Below are positions 1-8,882 of a stretch of DNA of 64,000 nucleotides, piece after piece. The notes under the pieces are model-generated. The model ran no database searches and was not told where the DNA came from. It was given only the letters and a program-made list of their open reading frames with translations. Source of the DNA: Isochrysis galbana (taxonomy: Eukaryota; Haptophyta; Isochrysidales; Isochrysidaceae); contig CM030933.1 of the NCBI GenBank assembly GCA_018136815.1, forward strand, positions 4,060,106-4,124,105, read 5' to 3'. The position numbers and the translations under genes were made by a program. Numbering within the stretch: the stretch's first letter is position 1; every line of letters begins with the position of its first letter.

Positions 1-489
1 ATCATGATGGACGCCGAACAGCCGAACCACCCTCCCGCTAGGCCCGCGCCTGATCCAGGTGCTCGAGAGCAATCGCGCGCGATGCACCCACGGCCCCACA
101 CCACCAAGAGCTCCTCCCCATCATCGCACATGACCACCAGCACCAACCAGCCAGATTACACTGCCCCAAGCCGAATCCACCAACAGACACAGAACCACTC
201 ACCACCCCTCCCTCCAACCTCCATGTGGAGGAGAGGGGGGGAGAGAGAGAGGAGCACAGGGCGCCGTCGCTGCCATCGCACCATGCAGACCAAGACCAAG
301 ACAACTGCGCGAGCGCGCGCAGCGCGCAGCGCGCCGCGAGAGACTGGCCAAGGAAGGGAGATCAACCCCAATGGGCCCACATGGGAGGTCTCCAACCATC
401 CCATGTGGGCCCTCCACTCCAAAGCATAGCCGGCTGCCTAATCGAGCCAGCCGAGGAGTGAGAGATGAGGTCGCTCACCTCGCCGCGAG
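1..489. other. Unassigned left edge, no supported gene
   Basis: Several overlapping frames stay open here on both strands because the DNA is GC-rich, but none has a recognisable domain. The only clear structure is the inverted repeat at 373-412. The LINE relic to the right begins near 490. Confidence 0.5.
373..412. repeat. Perfect 14-bp inverted repeat (stem-loop)
   Basis: GGGCCCACATGGGA at 373-386 is followed by its exact reverse complement at 399-412, with a 12-nt spacer. No gene is attached to it, and its role is unknown. Confidence 0.7.
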
Positions 490-888
490 CACGCAACGAT
501 ACTAGGCGTCTATAGTTTCGCGGGTCACGCGCGTCGCCTTTTTTGTATAAAAGGATTATGTCGCCTTCTCGCATCGTGTACGCTAGTGTTCCCGTGTTCA
601 GTGCCAGGTTATACAGCCTAGTCAATATCGGCGCAGCTATTTTGTCATGCGCGTTGTATACTTCCGCCGGGAGACCGTCCGGGCCCGCGCTTTCGCCGGG
701 GCCTATGCTCCGGATGGCCTGTATCGTTTCTTCGACGTCTATGCGGCCTTCAATGCGGCACTTATCGAGGTCGCTGAGGGGGCGATCCGTCAGCGCGTCT
801 TCTAAGTCCGGGACTTTGTGTGCCTCTTTGGGGGAGTATAGCCACACGTAGTATCTCCGGAACTCTCTACGGATGTCCTGGTCCGAGA
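490..888 (-). pseudogene. LINE reverse transcriptase, N-terminal fragment
   Basis: The minus strand encodes the start of a non-LTR retrotransposon reverse transcriptase. Visible motifs are REFRRYYVWLYSP, SAGPDGLPAEVYN and the fingers motif LLYKKGDARDPRNYRR. The same linker and motif order occurs on the plus strand at 15911-16717, so this is one family. The fragment stops soon after NYRR, with no palm (YxDD) region. At its upstream end, 888/889, it abuts a plus-strand LINE segment head to head. That is the geometry of a 5' inversion made during insertion. The left breakpoint near 490 is approximate. Confidence 0.75.
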
Positions 889-1979
889 CTGCAGACGGCA
901 GACATCATCGCGCATGCATGACCGCCAAAGCGTTGGGGTGGCAAATGGTGCACGCACCAGCGAACATCACTGACCCGGCGAGTGGGGTAGGCATTGCGAT
1001 ACGCGACTCCTCCCCAAGAGTGAAAATGTTACCGGACACGGCGGAAACGCTAGTCGAAGGCAGATGCCTACGAGTTAGATGCGTAATAGAATCTAAAGAA
1101 TTGGAGCTAATATCTATATATCTGAGCGCCACGCCTAACCTAAGAGCCACCCAAATAGAAGCGTTAAGGACTAGCACACCTAGGCGAATGCCCCGGGATA
1201 ACTAACATCCTAGGCGAACTGAATAAAATTGCACGGTTCACACCAGGATTAGAAAGGAGTAGGGAAGAAACCATTGTAGACAACCTATTCATCTACCCAA
1301 AAGGAGACGGCCCGAAAGCGATATACGTACTATACCTATTAGCGTGGAGATATATACTCACAGACTTCTATAGGATACATTACGACGGCATCAAATTCTC
1401 GGAAGAATCCATACTAATAAGAATAATAGAGAGATACACCATACTAAGTAAAGCACTCCTCTTCGCACAAGAAACCGACTCGGCGAGAACCGCCCAAGCG
1501 GGCATGGGAAGACAGCCTAAAAAAAGGATAGACATGAATGACTTGAGACCCGTTTTCAACAGGAACGACAAAGGCGGTCTTAAGCCCAGCGCGGAGCTAG
1601 TGGAACTAGCCTCCAAGCTGGGGATCGCACACGCTGTCGAGGGGACCACGGAACAAGGGAACAAAGGAAATTGAAACATCGATACACCTACCTAAGCCGC
1701 TGATAGAGACAATGGAACCTGGATATAAACCAAACAAACAAAAAGCGACCAGACGGACACACTCGACAACAAAGACAATTCCAGAAGGCCTGCCCGGACC
1801 CCACACTCTAAACCAGGCCTCAGGTAGCGCACCGAGGCCGGACCCCGGAAACCGAAGAAAAAGGAAAGAAGGGGGGCAGGGGAAGAGGTGGAGGGAGGGA
1901 TGATAAGGGCGGTGTAGATAGCGAAGGGAAGTCCCATAACTAGTAGGTGTGTAGCCCTGAATCTTCAGAAGTTTTTTTT
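889..1979 (+). mobile_element. Internally deleted LINE copy (endonuclease piece, ORF2 C-terminus, 3' UTR, oligo-T)
   Basis: Residues encoded at about 905-1190 resemble part of an APE-type LINE endonuclease: GVGIAIRDSSPR, then GRCLRVRCVIESKELELISIYLS. From 1204 another frame encodes the ORF2 C-terminus, including LLAWRYILTDFYRIHYDG, and stops at 1672-1674. It is homologous to the ends of the ORF2 copies at 42114-43792 and 57864-58814. The whole reverse transcriptase is missing between these two pieces. The 3' UTR (1675-1969) ends in a run of ten T. A related 3' UTR tail lies at 33180-33370. No target duplication could be identified. Confidence 0.75.
1204..1674 (+). pseudogene. LINE ORF2 C-terminal fragment
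   Basis: An open frame of 156 codons with no start of its own. It carries the conserved block LAWRYILTDFYRIHY and a basic, polar tail that ends at TGA (1672-1674). The equivalent block in the longer copy at 42-44 kb reads LAWRYIVTDFYNIQY, which fixes the identity. It is a relic rather than a gene. Confidence 0.75.
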
Positions 1980-2877
1980 TTCATGTATTTGGGTCCTTTG
2001 TATCCGTACTCCCACCGCGCCGGTGGGTGATATCGTTGAATTTCTTCGTCGTTAACTATGTTTCCGGTGTCGGATGTCTCTCCGAGGTAATCCGTGTTAG
2101 CGTGGATCCAAATGTTGTTAAGTTTTTTGATGTATTTCTCATCGTCTGAGACTCTAATTTCTTCTTGTTTCGCTTCCTCCGCACCTTGCGTGGCGTCTCT
2201 GTTGTCTTCCAAGGAGGCCCTCTCCCTAGGGTCGGGCGGTGGGCGTTCCGACGCTTTGTTGAGTATTTGTCACGCGTGTTCGACTACCGCGCTCAATGAG
2301 TCCAGGAACTCCGATTTATGAATGGTTCGGTTTTCGTGTATAAATGTCTCTGGAAGGTGTTCGACATAGGCCGAGCACTCTTCTCTGCTGTAGGGTGTCG
2401 TGAAGGTGTTGTCTTTGAACACGTTGTGCACTACGTTGGTGTGCAAGGTCTCCCACATTCGTGCCCACGAGGCACGAATCGCTGGAGGAGGGAGGTGCGG
2501 GTTGTGCCACAAGGGCTGCGAGAGCGCGCCCTCGCGCGTGAGGAACGTAGGTTGTATGTCTAGGTCTCTGAAGTTCGCGATGGCCTCTCTCCAAAAGGTC
2601 GGGAGTGCCGGGTTGCCCATCAGGCTGCACGTCAGTGTTTTTATCGGGATCGTGGAGAGGACAGCGCCCCTTCCTAGTCCGGTGCGGCAGAACCATGCGT
2701 CGAGCGCGTGCTTCCATAGCGCTTTTCGCGCGTTAAGATAGTTTAGTATCCATTTGGATTGCAGGGCCTTGATATGGGTCGACCAGTGGAGGAGCCCTAT
2801 CCCCATTGATCTCGTCGCACTTTTTTCGTGGGATATGGCATAGTGTGGGTGTTTGACCCACTTATTTAACTTGTTGG
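1980..2877 (-). pseudogene. LINE ORF2 fragment after the palm domain, inverted
   Basis: The minus strand encodes HPHYAISHEKSATRSMGIGL, then a block with KALQSKWILNYLNARKALWK, and ends near LNNIWIHANTDYLGE and RWEYGYKGPKYM. These blocks align by eye with the LINE copies at 42.1-43.8 kb (RALQAIWIARYL) and 58.8 kb (FNNIWIHTDTDYLGE). The frame is broken between about 2270 and 2212. The fragment lies head to head with a plus-strand LINE 3' UTR starting at 2878, so the two may be one insertion with an inverted 5' part. The left end coincides with the oligo-T end of the neighbouring plus-strand copy. Confidence 0.75.
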
Positions 2878-3096
2878 TGTGTGGGCTTGTCCAGAGGACA
2901 GCGTCGGCGGATCTTTGTATCCGCTTGCCCCCGCCCTACCCAACCCCCCCCCACAACCTGGGCCCCTAAGTAGAGCACAGGGGGAGATGCCGCAAGGCGG
3001 GAAGTGAGGAAAAGGAAGGGAAGTGGGCGTGGCTACGATAGTCAGACACACAGCCGCGCGTGAGGTGAGAACATTAAAAGGTTTTTTTTTTGTGTC
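2878..3096 (+). mobile_element. LINE 3' UTR with oligo-T end
   Basis: This stretch matches, with divergence, the 3' UTR of the LINE at 57524-58814 (opposite strand). Shared blocks include the GGGCCC-CTAAGTAGAGCAC region and the final motif GTGAGGnGAnAATnTTAAA. It ends in ten T residues at about 3083-3092. Sense orientation is plus, inferred from the copy bounded by target duplications. Confidence 0.7.
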
Positions 3097-3678
3097 CAAT
3101 TAGCTCGTGGGGTTGGCTAGGATATAACATTAATTATTATTATTATCAATCGTCAATAATAGTTACTCACCATATACATACTGGCATGGACGGATGCGTA
3201 AAGGCCAAAGGAAATCCGGCACACTGTTATCGTATGCTGCTTAAACGCTACTATCAAGTAGACGAATTGGCAAGTAGACGACCACGGCTTCCATAGTGAC
3301 GGTGTGGATTTGTGTTCATGTACGTAACCTTGATGGCGGTTGGTGATGAGCGCGCCGGCTGGCTTACGACGGTGGGGTCCGACGCGCTGCACGAGGCGGC
3401 CTCGGTTGGTGCGGACGCCCATGCGCTAGCGCTCACACCGACGCGCGATCACCACTTCATTCACGCGATTGCATTACACGAGTTTGACCAAAGAAGCGTG
3501 GTAGATCTCGTGTACGCGGCGTGCGATTCCGCGATTTCAGAGCGATCGTCGCCTGAGGAGCATGTGCGCCCCTCCAGTAGACATCTCTCAAAAATCTACG
3601 GGAGAAACCAGATTTCCTTGAGCCAAGCTTTAAACCGCTGCCGCCCGCCGCCCTCGCAAACGAGCATGCATACAGGGC
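3097..3678. other. Non-coding stretch downstream of the antenna gene
   Basis: This interval holds a short ATT-rich microsatellite near 3130-3145 and what is probably the 3' UTR of the minus-strand antenna gene. No convincing gene is seen. Confidence 0.4.
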
Positions 3679-4344
3679 TCAGAAGTCGGGGATGCCCCAA
3701 TAGGTGCCCCAAGTGCTGCCCGTGACCGCCTCTTGAGCCATAAAGCCAGCAGCGGCAATCATTCCGAGGCGTCCATGCGACAGCTCTTTCTCCTGCATAG
3801 TCCGGAACTCCGTCGGGTCTTCGGGCTTGAGGCCAAGAGGATCAAAGCCGAGGTCTCCTGGGACATAGTCGGGGCGAAGCTGCTGGAAGTTTGAGTCTGA
3901 CTTCGGGAAGTTGGTAAAACGCTCGCCGTTTTCCTCGAAAGGGTTGGCCCAGCCCTTCTGGATGCGAAGGTTCTCAACCATGCCGATACTTATTGTGAGG
4001 AGGAACCACATGGCTGGCGGCAGGCCGGGAATCTGCTCAATCGCAGGGCCGCCGTCGCCGGAGAAGAGCGGGTGGAACTTCTCCTGTACTAGGAAGCCGG
4101 CCGCAGCCAGCATGCCCACGCGGCCATGGACGAGCTCAGCCTCACGGAGACGGTTGATCTCGAGGACATCGACATCCTTACTAAAGCCAGCGGGGTCGAA
4201 CTCGCCCAGCGGGGCGATTGCGCCCGGAAGGCCCTTGCAGAAGGGCTGGCCGTCAAGAACGGACATCATGGGCGCAGGGGTGCGCATCGGCGCCATACCA
4301 AGAGACGCAGTGAAGGCAGTGGCGGAGTGGACGAGGGAGAGCAT
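3679..4344 (-). CDS. Fucoxanthin chlorophyll a/c-binding light-harvesting protein
   Basis: This is an antenna protein of the LHC/FCP family. It binds chlorophylls and carotenoid in the thylakoid and passes energy to the photosystems. The chosen start gives 221 residues, usual for the family, beginning MLSLVHSATAFTASLG, a hydrophobic leader as in algae whose plastid is reached through the endomembrane system. The three-helix fold is clear: helix 1 with EAELVHGRVGMLAAAGF, helix 2 with MWFLLTISIGMVENL, and helix 3 with EKELSHGRLGMIAAAGF. The E-x-x-H-G-R motifs of helices 1 and 3 supply chlorophyll ligands and salt bridges. The frame stays open 23 codons upstream to 4413, but that extension would bury the leader. 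No intron is needed, and the stop follows GIPDF. Confidence 0.93.
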   Translation of the reverse strand: MLSLVHSATAFTASLGMAPMRTPAPMMSVLDGQPFCKGLPGAIAPLGEFDPAGFSKDVDVLEINRLREAELVHGRVGMLAAAGFLVQEKFHPLFSGDGGPAIEQIPGLPPAMWFLLTISIGMVENLRIQKGWANPFEENGERFTNFPKSDSNFQQLRPDYVPGDLGFDPLGLKPEDPTEFRTMQEKELSHGRLGMIAAAGFMAQEAVTGSTWGTYWGIPDF

Positions 4345-4476
4345 CGGAGGCTGCTGCGAGACCTTTGGTCGGATCGAGGAGGAAGGGGTAAGAAGCCGGA
4401 ATCTTCCAAGCAACTTCTTGGAGATTTTCCAAGAATCCGAGCGAGTCTCTCTTCCAACTACCCACTACCACTACCG

Positions 4477-4578
4477 TCAGAGTTTTATTGTTGTGTTAGT
4501 ATCCTTAGTGCTGCGGGACCATAGCCCTTCGACGGCAACGGAGCCCCTAGTAGTACCCCGCGATGGGGGTGTGCGCGG
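4477..4578. repeat. Dispersed ~102-bp repeat upstream of the antenna gene
   Basis: This block recurs at 27661-27764 on the same strand with small indels. The shared core includes GCTGCGGGACC, GACGGCAACGGAGCCCCTA and CCCCGCGA-GGGGGTGTGCGCGG, which can fold into GC-rich hairpins. It lies about 130 bp before the antenna start codon, so it could overlap the promoter or 5' UTR. It may be a SINE or a small structured RNA unit; the sequence alone does not decide. Confidence 0.6.
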
Positions 4579-5039
4579 AATACTCTAGTAAATATAACAT
4601 GTATATATGCGGGGGGTAATTTCCCCCCGTGTTCGGGTGGTGCACTGGGACTTTTGATGGCCCGCACCTTAATATGTAGTTCAGTATGTCACATATTTCT
4701 ACCTAGGCCTACCGCAGGCTCGCCGCCCTGTGTGATGTCAACTTTCGAGCCCGTCCCTTCCTGGATGCACTTGCGCTTGGTGGAGTTCTCTTCAGGCTGA
4801 AGATTGTTGTCGGAATGAGCGGATGGTGGCGCAGCGCTGGTGGCGCAGCGCTGGTGGCGACCGGTGTCTCCATGGCCGATGGAGAGTTAGTGCCTTGAGC
4901 AAGCAAGTCACACAGAGTCACAGAGTCTGGTATGCAAGGGGTGGCTCGAAGGAGTCAGGTGAAGATGGCGGCAGACGCGGGGAGAGGGAGGCTTGTGGAG
5001 GAGGAGGAGAGTGGGGTGGTGACGGTGGTGGAAGACGTC
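4579..5039. other. Unassigned interval with a short tandem repeat
   Basis: No gene is supported. At about 4824-4859 a 15-bp unit (GGTGGCGCAGCGCTG) is repeated in tandem. The right part is G-rich and merges into the LINE 3' UTR copy. Confidence 0.4.
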
Positions 5040-5385
5040 TGGGAGGAGAGAGCGCGGAGAAGGGTTTGGGCTGAGCGAGGGCTCCGCTCGCCGGAAAATA
5101 TGTAAGTCCCGCACCTGTTTACAGGAGAAGTCGGGACTGAGGACGCCGCCAGCCCGGTAGGCATAGGAGGAAGAGGGGAACGGATCACCGGGGGGGGGGG
5201 GCGCAGGCCACCGACCATATCTAAGCCCTTTCCCCCTATCCCCCTAGTAGTGCACGGGGGGAGTCGCCTGATGGCGGGGGGGAAAGGGCCGGGAGAGAGA
5301 GAGGGGGTGTAGAAAGTTTTGCTGCGTGAGTAGAAAGTAGAGGGTCCACGGCCGCGTGTGCGGTGAGACTATTAAGAAGTTAATC
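5040..5385 (+). mobile_element. LINE 3' UTR copy (solo fragment)
   Basis: This is one of three close copies of a block of about 300-350 bp. The others are at 15552-15910 and 30902-31204, both in reverse orientation. Shared landmarks are GTAAGTCCCGCACCTGTTTAC, the CCCTAGTAGTGCACGGGGGG block, and an end reading GGCCGCGTGTGCGGTGAGAC followed by TATTAA. By homology to the copies at 2878 and 57530 it is a 5'-truncated LINE 3' end. No coding part remains. Confidence 0.7.
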
Positions 5386-5438
5386 AACGGGACGACCTCG
5401 CTCCCCCCCCGTTGCTTTTCCCTGTTAAGTCTTCAATC

Positions 5439-5562
5439 AATGCGTACGTACGTACGTACGTTGTACGTTGTACATTGGCGACCAACTGGGAACTGGGCTT
5501 TTACTCCAATGGACTTGTGGTTGTGGGGAATTCCACCAATGGACTTGTGGTTGTGGGGAGTT
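5439..5562. repeat. TACG microsatellite and 28-bp tandem duplication
   Basis: A run of TACG units lies at about 5442-5462. It is followed by two tandem copies of a unit beginning CCAATGGACTTGTGGTTGTG (about 5507-5562). These are simple repeats with no coding evidence. Confidence 0.65.
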
Positions 5563-6029
5563 CTAACGGGAGCAATGGGGCCTGCGAGGGGGTAGGTATA
5601 ATCAGGCGCTTGCTTTTGTGCCTTGGGTATTAGTATAATGTATTAGCACGGTCATTTGTGTCGTGGCATGTGGCATGTTGGTGCTGGCGCATGGCTAGAG
5701 GCAGTAGCGGCACTAATATTCAGCTATTTTATGCTAGCGCGTTCCCATCCGTCGCCGTGCAGGGATGGGGGGGGGAACATGGTCGGTCGTCGGTGCTGCA
5801 GCATGTGTTGGGTGCGGAGGAGCACAGAGAAGTCAAGTCACCATACATCATACTACTATATCATAACGATACCGGGCAATCCAAAGTGATCTCAAGCCAG
5901 ATCATGAGCAAACAAGCTGGGAGAGCTGAACTCACACTACCACCCATCTTCTTCCCAATGCTCAACCCACTATATTGTTGTTGTACCGTGAGGCAGGCAA
6001 GCAATGGTCACTACGTATCGCTGTCGACG
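5563..6029. other. Intergenic, downstream of the 2H-phosphoesterase gene
   Basis: I see no gene. This probably includes the 3' UTR of the minus-strand gene ending at 6030. Confidence 0.4.
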
Positions 6030-7076
6030 TCACACGTGATGACTATCTGTTCTATTCGAGCTCAGTAGATGCTTCTTTTTCGCGGCGCGAGCAGCACGTA
6101 TTTCTTCTATCTCTTCAGGAGTTCGCGCTGCGATAGCGGCCCTCTCCTCTGGGGAACGCCTCGGCGACCGAGACCGTTGCCCACCCTTCCGTTTCTTCCA
6201 CTGTTTCTTTCCAGCAAGCCGTGCCTCGAGTACCCACTCCTCTTCTACGCGCGGCATGTGTGCAAAGGCACAGGGAGGATCTAGTAACAACGGCAAATTC
6301 TCGCCCTCTGGGTTGCTACCCACATGAAGACTGGCCGCGCGCTTGAATTGGCCTTCACTGCCATCCCTCCATATCAGATGAACCGTGGCCTGCAGCTCAG
6401 GCAGTCCACCGACGCGGAATGTGGGAGCTACCCAAGTGGCCCTCAGCTGATCCCGCGCAGCCTCAGCTTCCTCAAGTGAGTCGAAGTGCGAGAGAGTCAT
6501 GTGTGGCACAAAGCCGCTACCTCCGACGCGCTGCTGGTCATCGAAGCCTGGCACGGCAGCCTGCAAGGCGGCTTGCAGGGCGACAAGTGCCTGGAGCTGT
6601 TGATGATCGGATGGTCCTGCCCATAAGACACCGCGTGTTCGCCCACCAAATGTCCCCAAGGCGTCGAGTGTCAGGTCGAAGGGCTCGACACCTGCCGCGG
6701 CAGACAGAAGGGAAGAGAGCGTTTCCTGCATTTGAGATCCTGGTGGAGCAAAAGGGTAGAGTAGGTTGATGTGCGGCGGCCAGCGGAAGAGTCCCTTGTC
6801 GCGCAGGTCGAGCCGCACAGCCTGAATGGGTCCCCAACACTCGTCAGGAGGGATGAGCGCAACGCTGCTATGATGGACCTTGTCCAGCGTTGGAGGCGGC
6901 GGTTGGCTCGGAGGCTCGGCGGTTGAAGAGGAACAGAGGTGTGGTTGGATAGCACGCGGCGAAGCCAACTTAGCTGCGAGGCGCCTTGCGGCAGCACGCC
7001 TCGCGAGCAGGAGGAGGAGTAGGACGCCACCGCCAAGGAGGAGTCGAGGGGTTGCAGGCGAGCGAGAGGCCCGCAT
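6030..7076 (-). CDS. 2H-phosphoesterase superfamily protein (LENG9-like)
   Basis: A 348-residue protein with the two signature motifs of the 2H (2'-5' RNA ligase-like) fold. The first is CWGPIQAVRLDLRDKGLFRW running into WPPHINLLYPF, and the second is FVPHMTLSHF. The CWGPIQ...PHINLLYPF block is typical of the LENG9/AKAP7 branch, which acts on 2',3'-cyclic or 2'-5' phosphodiester ends of RNA or nucleotides. The first motif is H-x-N rather than H-x-S/T, a known variant, so the substrate cannot be assigned. The N-terminus has a hydrophobic run, LLLGGGVLLLLLLARR, likely a signal anchor or targeting peptide. The C-terminus is basic with RS-like residues (RSRSPRRSPEER) and a helical tail. The true ATG lies three codons inside the longest open frame. 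It appears intronless. Confidence 0.85.
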   Translation of the reverse strand: MRASRSPATPRLLLGGGVLLLLLLARRAAARRLAAKLASPRAIQPHLCSSSTAEPPSQPPPPTLDKVHHSSVALIPPDECWGPIQAVRLDLRDKGLFRWPPHINLLYPFAPPGSQMQETLSSLLSAAAGVEPFDLTLDALGTFGGRTRGVLWAGPSDHQQLQALVALQAALQAAVPGFDDQQRVGGSGFVPHMTLSHFDSLEEAEAARDQLRATWVAPTFRVGGLPELQATVHLIWRDGSEGQFKRAASLHVGSNPEGENLPLLLDPPCAFAHMPRVEEEWVLEARLAGKKQWKKRKGGQRSRSPRRSPEERAAIAARTPEEIEEIRAARAAKKKHLLSSNRTDSHHV

Positions 7077-8429
7077 ATCGAGCACCCAACCGATTCACGC
7101 CCGAAGGCGTGCCGGCGCACCTCGTGCCCCAGAGGGCTTCCTCCCGCCTTCACTCTCGACTCTCCCCACCGCGCACCCGGCGCCGCCCCCCCCCCCCCCC
7201 CCTCCCCCTGTGTGGGGCGCCCTTCTCTCGCGCTATTATTATGCCAGTCATCACCTCAAGCTACTCTTAGGAGTACCAGCAGAGCTAGCTACACAAGGAC
7301 ACAAGGACTGTTTAAGGTGGTAGGCGCTACTATTGGCGGGGCTTTTACGGCCGCTCCCATGGCGGCGGCCGCGCTGGCAGTCGGCCGCAGGCATGGGGCT
7401 CTAGCTCCAGAATGCACTGGGAGAAGTCGGTGAGGCCGCGGCTGCGGGCAGAGCTCGACGGGGTGCACCACTTTGATCGAAGGTGCAGCACCGGCGCTGC
7501 AGGCATTGCGCCGCGGAAGCGCCTCCCTTGCATCCTCTCTCTCCAGACAGCCTCGGAGCGCGGAGCGAGCGCAAGGCCGGCCTGGCGGGTGTGTGCGCAG
7601 CCTGCACGGCGCAGACGCGGGGCAGGTCGGCCCCACCAGTATGTGGGGTCACTCCAGTGCCGCGAGGCGCGCACTGGTGGCCTCTGGTGGCCTCTGCAGC
7701 CGCGCTCTGGCGGCTCCCTTCTACGTCGCTCGGACTGGCGTTGAGGGACAGCGGAAAGGCGAGTGATTTCTCGAACGGGCGAGTGGGGCGCGATGAGGTG
7801 TGCTGTAGCCGAAGGGCCAGCTGTGTCGAAGGCATGAATGTGCGCGCGCACATGCTGCCAAGGAGCTCGTGGGAGGCCGCCACGCTCGTTGGTTTGCGAG
7901 ACCTCCCGACCCCGGAAAAGGGGGCTAAGGAGTGGCCGCGCGGAACGGGTCGGCATACGAGATGGGGGAGCAGGTGACGGGCCCCTGACGGCTCATTCTC
8001 TGCCCCAACACTGGGGCTAGACTGCTCATATTTTTTAGTGAATTATAGGGACTGCTCCTCGCCTCCAGGCTTCATTCACCGTTCGACTCCAATGCTGTTG
8101 TCATTTGATTTGCTTTATAGTGCGTGAAGGTGGTCTAAACATTGCTGATAATTCACAAAAAAATATGTTTCGTTCTGGTTTCCACCTCTTCAGAATGGAT
8201 GCCAAAGCTCTTCGCCTAATTCAGACTCGTTGGTGAGCACTGCCGGCTCCATTTCGGTCACTCCTTAGCCGCCGATTCGAGCTTCTGTGGCGATTTCACG
8301 GGCGCCGAGCATAAAGTCGGACGGTGACAGGTGATGAGAGGAGATGTCCCCTGGGAGAGATGTGTATGTTTAGAAGTGCTTTCAAATACAAACAGTTTCA
8401 TACTGCACTTCCATGCTTTCATTATGTGT
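7077..8429. other. GC-rich intergenic region without a supported gene
   Basis: There is a C-rich tract at about 7180-7212 and then a GC-rich stretch with many overlapping open frames on both strands, which is expected at this composition. None shows a domain. Near 8085-8095 a GTTCGACTCC string looks like a tRNA B box, but no A box or acceptor stem accompanies it. Confidence 0.4.
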
Positions 8430-8861
8430 CTACCAGCAAGTACCATCCGCGCGGCAACCCGGGAACCCGGGAAACACATGGGAATACTCACTGGGGTGCA
8501 AATAATGGGCCACCTGCGTGTCATCCACTGTGTAATACACCAGGTAATTGGCAGGGTGATCTATTTCCTCATCCACCTCCTCTGGATCGTCCACTCTCTC
8601 CACCACTTCCCCTTGGCACCACCCAGCGGCTTCGAAGTTGTACATGATGGCACGGCCGACGAGGTCCTCGTCCGCTGCATCCTCGTCCGCTGCAGGCGGC
8701 GAGAGCTGCACCACCACAGACGCAGCTGCGCTCAGCAGCACGCCGGGCATGCTGTTGCAGGTCGCCGACGCGTGTGCGGCAGCGGAGGCAGCTGGCTTCT
8801 TCGGGCCCCAACCATTCTGGCACTTCTGGCTCGCAGGGTGGCAAGCGGCGGTGCACGTCAT
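8430..8861 (-). pseudogene. Tudor/chromo-like domain fragment, probably mobile-element derived
   Basis: The minus-strand frame encodes about 143 residues. The middle reads LVGRAIMYNFEAAGWCQGEV, then VNY-like LVYYTVDDTQVAHYL. That is the pattern of a small beta-barrel reader domain, with a GW-x-x-G-x-V strand and a Y-x-V-x-Y-x-D-D strand, often found at the ends of algal transposon proteins. It directly precedes the truncated Ty3-like pol on the other strand. It may be a decayed exon or a captured fragment. The assignment rests on motif shape only. Confidence 0.4.
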
Positions 8862-8882
8862 TTTCGCTTGCCTGCAGGGGCG

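Noticed and set aside
7345-7956. Overlapping 160-200 codon frames on both strands
   Set aside because: Several frames are open at once in GC-rich DNA, and none shows a domain or conserved motif.
8080-8100. Possible tRNA B box (GTTCGACTCC)
   Set aside because: No A box, anticodon arm or acceptor stem could be found around it.
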